Shown here piece after piece: positions 1 through 3,904 of a DNA stretch of 10,626 nucleotides (position 1 is its first letter; every line of letters begins with the position of its first letter). The notes beneath the pieces were generated by a model. It did not search any database, was not told the origin of the DNA, and saw only the letters and a program-made list of their open reading frames with translations. The stretch covers positions 1 to 10,626 of the forward strand of contig CAYXBY010000055.1 in the NCBI GenBank assembly GCA_964463325.1, given 5' to 3'. The DNA comes from UMGS1002 sp964463325. Lineage in GTDB: Bacteria > Bacillota > Clostridia > Oscillospirales > CAG-272. Both the position numbers and the translations under genes were made by a program.

Positions 1-194
1 AACGGTTACTTCTCTGTCACGAGACAGAAAGTACAAAGCATCGGCTTACCGATAAAAATCGGTCAAGCCAGCGCCGAAGTATGCAATACTTCCCCCGCCC
101 CGAGGCTGCAAGCCTCATGAGCCCCGAAGCATGCAATGCTCCCCCCCAGCCCCGCGGCTGTCGCCGCAAAAAGCGCCGAAGTATGCAATACTTC
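1..194 (-). repeat. Structured intergenic repeat, copy I (partial, minus strand)
   Basis: Read on the minus strand from 194 towards 1, this stretch holds a string of small hairpins: GAAGTAT-TGC-ATACTTC (194-178), a GCGGC/GCCGC stem with a GACA loop (167-154), an AGCAT-TGC-ATGCT hairpin (140-126), GAGGCT-TGC-AGCCTC (116-102) and a second GAAGTAT-TGC-ATACTTC (92-76). After these come a GGCGCTGGCTTGACCGAT block (about 75-58) and a bulged hairpin around 7-33 with a TCGT loop. The same order and similar sequence occur on the plus strand at 6212-6349 and 10330-10444, so this is a third, inverted copy whose distal part lies off the left edge. No gene is seen here; the short ORFs are repeat-derived. 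Its near end lies about 20 bases upstream of the PadR operon -35 box. Confidence 0.75.
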
Positions 195-215
195 AAAAAA
201 AATTCAAAATACCTC

Positions 216-244
216 TTGACACACAATACTATGTGTTGTATAAT
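216..244 (+). promoter_or_regulatory. Sigma-A promoter of the PadR operon
   Basis: TTGACA (216-221) and TATAAT (239-244) are perfect -35 and -10 boxes separated by 17 bases. They lie about 20 bases upstream of the PadR ribosome site. Confidence 0.9.
221..236. promoter_or_regulatory. Putative PadR operator inside the promoter
   Basis: ACACA-ATACTA-TGTGT is an inverted repeat occupying the spacer between the -35 and -10 boxes. A second, wider symmetry (TACTAT 227-232 with ATAGTA 245-250) overlaps the -10 box. PadR-family proteins commonly bind inverted repeats in their own promoter, so autorepression is inferred. Which of the two symmetries is the real site cannot be decided from the sequence. 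Confidence 0.5.
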
Positions 245-266
245 ATAGTACATAAGGAGGTATGAC

Positions 267-593
267 ATGGACATTCAACTTAAACGCGGCCTTTTGGACG
301 TCTGCGTCCTTGCGGCCATAAAGGACGGCGACTCCTACGGCTATCAGATAGTCAAGGATATGAAGCCCTACGTCGAGATATCGGAATCAACGCTCTACCC
401 CATACTGCGGCGGCTTGAGAGCGCCGAGCTGCTGACCGTCCGCACGGCGGAGCATAGCGGTCGACTGCGAAAATATTACAGCATCACACCGGCAGGGCGA
501 CAGCGCATAGCCCAGTTTCGTGAGGAATGGCGCGAGATAGAGTCAATTTACAGGTATATCATGAGGGAGGACACACAAAATGACCAAAGCTGA
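267..593 (+). CDS. PadR-family transcriptional regulator
   Basis: 108-residue protein of the short PadR type (winged helix plus C-terminal dimerisation helix), the usual length for this subfamily. The N-terminal half carries the family pattern: a first helix LKRGLLDVCVLAAI, the SYGYQIVKDM turn, and a recognition helix ISESTLYPILRRLE at about residues 38-51. These are followed by the wing (RLRKYYSITPAGR) and a C-terminal helix. The start is set by AAGGAGG at 254-260, six bases upstream. The gene overlaps the next one by 14 bases, so the two are translationally coupled. PadR genes placed before a HAAS/DUF1700 gene and a DUF4097 gene are a recurrent Firmicutes arrangement. The likely role is ligand- or stress-responsive repression of its own operon. 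The effector is unknown. Confidence 0.93.
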   Translation: MDIQLKRGLLDVCVLAAIKDGDSYGYQIVKDMKPYVEISESTLYPILRRLESAELLTVRTAEHSGRLRKYYSITPAGRQRIAQFREEWREIESIYRYIMREDTQNDQS

Positions 594-1179
594 GCTGGTC
601 GCCTCGCTGCGCGCCCGACTGGTCGGGCTGCCCGAGAACGACATCCAAAAAGCAATAGATTATTACAGCGAGGCCGTCGACGACTGCATGGAGGACGGCA
701 TGAGCGAGGCCGAGGCGGTCGCCTCGCTCGGCTCTCTCGACGACATCGTCGAGCAGATAATGCTGGACGCACCGCTGCCGTCGCTGGTTCGCGCGCGGGT
801 CAAGCCGCAGCGCACACTGCACGCCTGGGAGATCGTGCTGATCATACTGGGCGCGCCGATATGGCTGTCGCTGGCGGTCGCCGCGGTAAGCGTGGTGCTG
901 GCCGTCTATGTGACACTGTGGTCGATCATAGTCGGATTATTCGCCGTGGCGCTGGCATTTGGCGTCTGCCTGCTCGTTGGCGTGGCCGGCGGCGTGCTGA
1001 TGCTTATACGTGGCGCACCGCTGTCAGCGGTTACGATATTCGGCGCGGGACTGCTGCTTGGCGGCCTGGCAATATTCGTTTTCATCGGCACCGCGGCGCT
1101 GACGCGGCTGCTTATCCGCCTCTGCGCGGCACTCTGGCGAGCCATCAAGGCCTGCTTTATACCTAAAGGAGATAAATAA
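580..1179 (+). CDS. HAAS domain (DUF1700) membrane protein
   Basis: 199-residue protein matching the HAAS/DUF1700 family (HTH-associated alpha-helical signalling domain). The N-terminal cytoplasmic helical part (about 1-65) has the typical pattern of a LVASLRARL helix, PENDIQKAIDYYSEAVDD, MSEAEAVASLGSLDDIVEQI. About three hydrophobic segments follow (roughly 84-112, 113-143 and 147-175), then a basic tail (RAIKACFIPKGDK). The start is preceded by GAGGGAGG at 563-570 and lies inside the end of the PadR gene. In this gene trio the HAAS protein is thought to act as a membrane-linked partner of the PadR regulator; that partnership is inferred from gene order only. No catalytic motif is visible. 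Confidence 0.88.
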   Translation: MTKAELVASLRARLVGLPENDIQKAIDYYSEAVDDCMEDGMSEAEAVASLGSLDDIVEQIMLDAPLPSLVRARVKPQRTLHAWEIVLIILGAPIWLSLAVAAVSVVLAVYVTLWSIIVGLFAVALAFGVCLLVGVAGGVLMLIRGAPLSAVTIFGAGLLLGGLAIFVFIGTAALTRLLIRLCAALWRAIKACFIPKGDK

Positions 1180-1181
1180 CA

Positions 1182-2204
1182 ATGAGAACATCAATCAAGA
1201 TCGCAATTATCGTCGCCGCCGTGCTGGTGGCATCGGGGGTGGTGACGCTGATTGTCGCCGCTATTGCATCCGGCTTTAATTTTTCGCACCTGAGCTCGAT
1301 CGCCTGCGTCGAGACCTCTTACGACGTCACCGACAGCTTTGAGAGCATCAGCATTTCAAGCGACTCGGCCGATATATATGTGCTGCCCGCGACTGACGGC
1401 CGCTGCCGCGTCGTCTTTTATGATATCGACGACCCCGCCGCGCAGCACACCGTCGAGGTGGCAAACGGCGGCCTGATGGTGGTGCGCCGCCTCAGCATGA
1501 CGCCCTTCAACGTCATCAATTTTAACGGCACGCCCCGCGTGACTGTCTACCTGCCGGGCGAGAGCTACCGTGACATGCGCCTTGAGGCGTCCAGCGGCGC
1601 CGTGACGGCGGAATGCGCCGACATATCGTTCGGCAGCGCGAGCCTAAAGACCACCAGCGGCCGCCTCACGGCGACAGAGCTGCGCGTCACGGCCAATATG
1701 GGCGTGACTACCAGCAGCGGCGCTGTGACGGTTCGCAATTGCGAGGCCGCCGAGCTCGACGTCTATAGCACCAGCGGGCGCATAGAGCTTGAGCGCACCG
1801 TCTGCACCGACGCCGAGCTTGAGAGCTCGAGCGGCGCCATTCGCGTGTCCGAGCTGACTGCCGCCGGCGAGGTCGACGTCACCAGCACCAGCGGCTCACA
1901 GCGGCTGGAGGGCATACGCTGCTCCAAGCTTGACCTTAAGGCGTCCAGCGGCTCCGTCCGCGCCGAGGACACCATCGCTACGGCCGAGCTTGAGGCCGAG
2001 ACGACCAGCGGCAGCATCCGTCTTGAGCGCTGTGACGCCGCAGAGCTGGAGCTTGAAAGCACCAGCGGCAGCATCGGCGGCTCGCTGCTGAGCGACAAGA
2101 TATATCTCGCCAGCTCGTCAAGCGGTTCCATCCGCGTTCCCGACACCCGCGAGGGCGGCTTCTGCCACATTCGCACCACCAGCGGCTCGATACACTTCGA
2201 CTGA
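1182..2204 (+). CDS. DUF4097 beta-strand repeat protein, membrane-anchored
   Basis: 340-residue protein with an uncleaved signal-anchor segment (about residues 5-31) and an extracytoplasmic remainder. From about residue 135 to the C-terminus there are eleven repeats centred on SSG or TSG, at glycines 139, 160, 180, 199, 218, 238, 257, 277, 296, 315 and 335. The period is 19-21 residues, as expected for a beta-helix/beta-solenoid of the DUF4097 (adhesin-like) family. The last repeat ends in SGSIHFD at the C-terminus. AAAGGAG (1165-1171) precedes the ATG, which begins two bases after the HAAS stop. The family is linked to envelope stress or cell-surface functions in Firmicutes, but no biochemical role is established from this sequence. 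Confidence 0.9.
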   Translation: MRTSIKIAIIVAAVLVASGVVTLIVAAIASGFNFSHLSSIACVETSYDVTDSFESISISSDSADIYVLPATDGRCRVVFYDIDDPAAQHTVEVANGGLMVVRRLSMTPFNVINFNGTPRVTVYLPGESYRDMRLEASSGAVTAECADISFGSASLKTTSGRLTATELRVTANMGVTTSSGAVTVRNCEAAELDVYSTSGRIELERTVCTDAELESSSGAIRVSELTAAGEVDVTSTSGSQRLEGIRCSKLDLKASSGSVRAEDTIATAELEAETTSGSIRLERCDAAELELESTSGSIGGSLLSDKIYLASSSSGSIRVPDTREGGFCHIRTTSGSIHFD

Positions 2205-2222
2205 TTCCGCAGTTAAATAGAC

Positions 2223-2259
2223 CGCACCCGGCACGACTTGCTCGCGCCGGGTGCGTTTT
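2223..2259 (+). terminator. Intrinsic terminator of the PadR operon
   Basis: CGCACCCGGC (2223-2232) pairs perfectly with GCCGGGTGCG (2246-2255), and TTTT follows directly (2256-2259). It lies 19 bases after the DUF4097 stop codon. Confidence 0.85.
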
Positions 2260-2303
2260 GCGTTGCTACGACACATTTCGACCGTCTGTGCAATATCATG
2301 TTA

Positions 2304-2356
2304 GTGGAACAAAATTCCACACCTCAAAAGCACTGCTGCATGACTAAAGGCAGTGC
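2304..2356 (+). promoter_or_regulatory. Paired stem-loops in the leader of the mazF gene
   Basis: Two inverted repeats lie upstream of the toxin gene: GTGGAA-CAAAA-TTCCAC (2304-2320) and GCACTGC (2330-2336) with GCAGTGC (2350-2356). The first could be a protein-binding site and both could fold in the mRNA leader. No convincing -35/-10 pair was found between the terminator at 2259 and the gene, so the promoter remains unassigned. Confidence 0.35.
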
Positions 2357-2405
2357 CCGGAAGGTAAAAATAATCCCGAAGCTTAAATTATGGGAGGAAT
2401 CAAGC

Positions 2406-2843
2406 ATGAACATCAGACGCGGAGATATTTATTACGCCGATCTCAGTCCCGTCGTGGGCTCCGAGCAGGGCGGCCTGCGACCGGTACTTATAATACAGAA
2501 CGACGTTGGCAACCGTTACAGTCCGACCGTCATAGCGGCCGCCATCACCTCGCGTATGGGCAAGACCCGCCTGCCGACGCACATAGACATTTACGCCGAG
2601 CGTGCGGGGCTGGCCAAGGATTCGGTCATTCTGCTGGAGCAGATACGGACGCTTGACAAGCGGCGGCTCAAGGAGCGCATGGGGCATCTTGACGACAACA
2701 TAATGAACGAGGTCAACAGCGCGATAGCGGTCAGCTTTGGGCTGGGCTCGGGCGCTGCCGCGGCGACGAGCGAGCCGCCGATCAGTGCACCGGCAGCCTC
2801 AATGGAGTCGGGGGCGCCGACGCACAGCGCAGGGGAGGGGTGA
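2406..2843 (+). CDS. mazF: MazF/PemK-family endoribonuclease toxin (EndoA/NdoA type)
   Basis: 145-residue protein very close to the Bacillus EndoA/MazF type of sequence-specific mRNA interferase. Diagnostic stretches are RRGDIYYADLSPVVGSEQGG, RPVLIIQNDVGNRYSPT, LPTHIDI and DSVILLEQIRTLDKRRL. R25 and T48, the positions equivalent to the catalytic residues of EndoA, are present. The start at 2406 is chosen because GGGAGGA (2392-2398) lies seven bases upstream and family homology begins there; the open frame extends back to 2238 but that part overlaps a terminator. The core ends near residue 112, as in the roughly 116-residue family. A low-complexity Ala/Ser/Pro-rich tail of about 33 residues is added, and its last codons and stop are encoded inside a palindromic repeat. 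No MazE-like antitoxin gene is seen upstream or downstream. Confidence 0.92.
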   Translation: MNIRRGDIYYADLSPVVGSEQGGLRPVLIIQNDVGNRYSPTVIAAAITSRMGKTRLPTHIDIYAERAGLAKDSVILLEQIRTLDKRRLKERMGHLDDNIMNEVNSAIAVSFGLGSGAAAATSEPPISAPAASMESGAPTHSAGEG

Positions 2844-2868
2844 AGCATGAAATGCTTCACCCCTCCCC
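2832..2868. repeat. Long perfect hairpin between convergent genes, containing the mazF stop
   Basis: A 17-base arm (2832-2848) pairs perfectly with 2852-2868 around a GAA triloop. Its apex, GAAGCAT-GAA-ATGCTTC, is a member of the palindromic hairpin family seen elsewhere in the window. The mazF stop TGA (2841-2843) lies inside the left arm. The hairpin sits between the stops of mazF and the minus-strand regulator. There is no T-run on either side, so it may be an mRNA 3'-end stabiliser or bidirectional boundary rather than a classic intrinsic terminator. Confidence 0.8.
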
Positions 2869-2878
2869 CCGTGGTCGC

Positions 2879-3250
2879 TTACCCCCCAAAGGCGTTATAG
2901 TGCTTTTTTACCGCCGCAAACGAGGTATCGCTGATGACATGCTCAATGCGGCAGGCATCCTCGGTGGCGGTTGCCTCGTCAACACCCAGTGCCATCAGCA
3001 TGCGGCTGAGCACAGTGTGCCGCTCGTACAGCTGCTCCGCAACCTCGCGGCCGCTGTCGCACAGCGTAATATATCCCTCTGCATCGACCGAAATATAGCC
3101 GCCCCGCCGCAAAATGCCCAGCGCGCGGCTCACCGAGGGCTTGGTGTAGCCCAGATACGCCCCAATATCTATCGCGCGTATCCTGCTGCTTTTCTGCGAT
3201 AAAACATATATCGACTCCAGATACATCTGGCCGGATTCGTGTAGTGCCAT
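2879..3250 (-). CDS. DtxR-family metalloregulator, short form with iron-type ligands
   Basis: 123-residue protein with the DtxR/MntR winged-helix domain (recognition region YTKPSVSRALGILRRGGYI, about 35-53) and the metal-binding/dimerisation helices. It lacks the C-terminal SH3-like domain of full-length DtxR, as MntR does. Visible ligand positions are Met9 (in SGQMYLESIY), His78 (in ERHTV), and Cys100, Glu103 and His104 (in DACRIEHV). These line up with DtxR Met10, His79, Cys102, Glu105 and His106, whereas MntR has Asp8 and Glu99 at the first and third positions. The start at 3250 is chosen because of the AAGGTGG ribosome site (complement of 3258-3264) and because the promoter begins transcription downstream of the alternative ATG at 3310. 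It lies divergent to feoA, with matching operator-like repeats around, so Fe(II)-dependent repression of feo is the best inference. Confidence 0.88.
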   Translation of the reverse strand: MALHESGQMYLESIYVLSQKSSRIRAIDIGAYLGYTKPSVSRALGILRRGGYISVDAEGYITLCDSGREVAEQLYERHTVLSRMLMALGVDEATATEDACRIEHVISDTSFAAVKKHYNAFGG

Positions 3251-3281
3251 TTTTGCCCACCTTCCCGTGTGTATTACCCCT

Positions 3282-3310
3282 ATTTTATCACATCCGCCGC
3301 CGCTTTGCAA
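3282..3310 (-). promoter_or_regulatory. Promoter of the DtxR-family regulator gene
   Basis: On the minus strand, TTGCAA (3310-3305) and TAAAAT (3287-3282) are separated by 17 bases. This puts the transcription start near 3275, about 25 bases ahead of the start codon. Confidence 0.7.
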
Positions 3311-3328
3311 GTCCTATTTGCCGCGCGA

Positions 3329-3342
3329 TTAGCTTATGCTAA
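3329..3342. promoter_or_regulatory. DtxR-type box 1 (degenerate)
   Basis: TTAGCTTATGCTAA is a perfect palindrome containing TTAG-N6-CTAA, the core shared with the four stronger sites in this locus. It lies about 19 bases upstream of the -35 box of the minus-strand regulator gene. Confidence 0.55.
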
Positions 3343-3368
3343 CTTTTTTGTGCATTATGCCAACAGAA

Positions 3369-3388
3369 CGGTTAGTCACAGCTAACCG
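3369..3388. promoter_or_regulatory. DtxR-type box 2
   Basis: CGGTTAG-N6-CTAACCG inverted repeat in the intergenic region between the regulator and feoA, about 45 bases upstream of the feoA -35 box. It has the same arm and spacer geometry as the boxes at 3469, 3787 and 3822. Confidence 0.65.
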
Positions 3389-3432
3389 ACTTTGTCATTG
3401 TCTACGAAATCGCCAAAATAATAAAAAAACCA

Positions 3433-3461
3433 TTGACATCCGAGTCAAAATCCGCTATAAT
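3433..3461 (+). promoter_or_regulatory. Sigma-A promoter of feoA
   Basis: TTGACA (3433-3438) and TATAAT (3456-3461) are perfect consensus boxes with 17-base spacing. The predicted start, near 3468, falls at the edge of the next operator-like repeat. Confidence 0.9.
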
Positions 3462-3468
3462 ATTGCGT

Positions 3469-3486
3469 GGTTAGCGGGAGCTAACC
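3469..3486. promoter_or_regulatory. DtxR-type box 3 at the feoA transcription start
   Basis: GGTTAGC-GGGA-GCTAACC (GGTTAG-N6-CTAACC) begins eight bases after the -10 box, covering the expected +1 region. A repressor bound here would block transcription initiation directly. Confidence 0.75.
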
Positions 3487-3526
3487 GCACCAGGCATTAC
3501 CGACAGCATCCAAAAGGAGTCCCATC

Positions 3527-3739
3527 ATGAACTTAAAACAGGCAGAGGACGGAAAGGAATACATTGTCCGCGGCATCGAGACTGACGACGAGGAGCTGAA
3601 CGCCTTCCTCTTCTCGCTCGGCTGCTACACCGGCGAGCACATCACCGTCGTGCGCCACCTCAAGGGCGGCTGCGTCGTCGCCATCAAGGACGGCCGCTAT
3701 AACATCGACAACCAGCTTGCCGAGGCCATCCTTATCTAA
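3527..3739 (+). CDS. feoA: FeoA ferrous iron transport accessory protein
   Basis: 70-residue SH3-like FeoA protein, of usual length (about 70-80). The family pattern is visible: an N-terminal strand EYIVRGIE, a helix with DEELNAFLFSLG, then the GCYTGEHITVVRHLKGGCVVAIKDGRYNID beta region and a C-terminal strand with AEAILI. FeoA is a small cytoplasmic partner of FeoB and supports Fe(II) uptake. AAAAGGAG (3512-3519) precedes the ATG by seven bases. The gene has its own strong promoter and operator-like sites. Unlike most feoAB pairs it is separated from feoB by 165 bases holding a terminator-like hairpin and two further operators. Confidence 0.93.
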   Translation: MNLKQAEDGKEYIVRGIETDDEELNAFLFSLGCYTGEHITVVRHLKGGCVVAIKDGRYNIDNQLAEAILI

Positions 3740-3748
3740 TTAATATCC

Positions 3749-3779
3749 CAAAAAGCAGCAGTGTGCTGTCTGCTTTTTG
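3749..3779 (+). terminator. Terminator-like hairpin between feoA and feoB
   Basis: CAAAAAGCAG (3749-3758) pairs perfectly with CTGCTTTTTG (3770-3779), and CAG/CTG can pair further within the loop. The right arm ends in five T residues, giving a bidirectional A-stem-T form. It begins nine bases after the feoA stop, so it would end the feoA transcript or attenuate read-through into feoB. Confidence 0.65.
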
Positions 3780-3783
3780 CCCC

Positions 3784-3807
3784 ATCGGTTAGCCAAGGCT
3801 AACCGAT
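3784..3807. promoter_or_regulatory. DtxR-type box 4, upstream of feoB
   Basis: The longest of the palindromes: 11-base arms (ATCGGTTAGCC and its complement) around a central AA, containing GGTTAG-N6-CTAACC at 3787-3804. It lies just after the feoA terminator-like hairpin, about 97 bases ahead of feoB. Confidence 0.7.
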
Positions 3808-3820
3808 AAAAATTGCCGCA

Positions 3821-3840
3821 TGGTTAGCTGCAACTAACCA
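3821..3840. promoter_or_regulatory. DtxR-type box 5, upstream of feoB
   Basis: TGGTTAG-CTGCAA-CTAACCA, the same GGTTAG-N6-CTAACC geometry, centred 35 bases after box 4. Two operators here imply that feoB has its own regulated initiation or a regulated read-through. No clear -35/-10 pair was found between 3780 and 3890. Confidence 0.65.
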
Positions 3841-3904
3841 GCACCGAGACTCCATCAAAGCAGTATTTTATATCCGAAAGGATCAAAATAAGGAGGACAT
3901 TCCA

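Noticed and set aside
1..194. CRISPR array
   Set aside because: Repeats are short palindromes at irregular distances with no uniform spacers and no cas genes.
2238..2405. N-terminal extension of mazF back to 2238
   Set aside because: It overlaps the preceding terminator, has no ribosome site and is not family-like. A good ribosome site and family homology place the start at 2406.
3251..3310. N-terminal extension of the DtxR-family gene to the ATG at 3310
   Set aside because: The extension overlaps the promoter (-35 at 3310-3305, -10 at 3287-3282). Homology and the ribosome site begin at 3250.
3780..3890. A separate feoB promoter
   Set aside because: Possible -10-like TATTTT (3864-3869) has no matching -35 at 16-18 bases, so no promoter is called despite the two operators.
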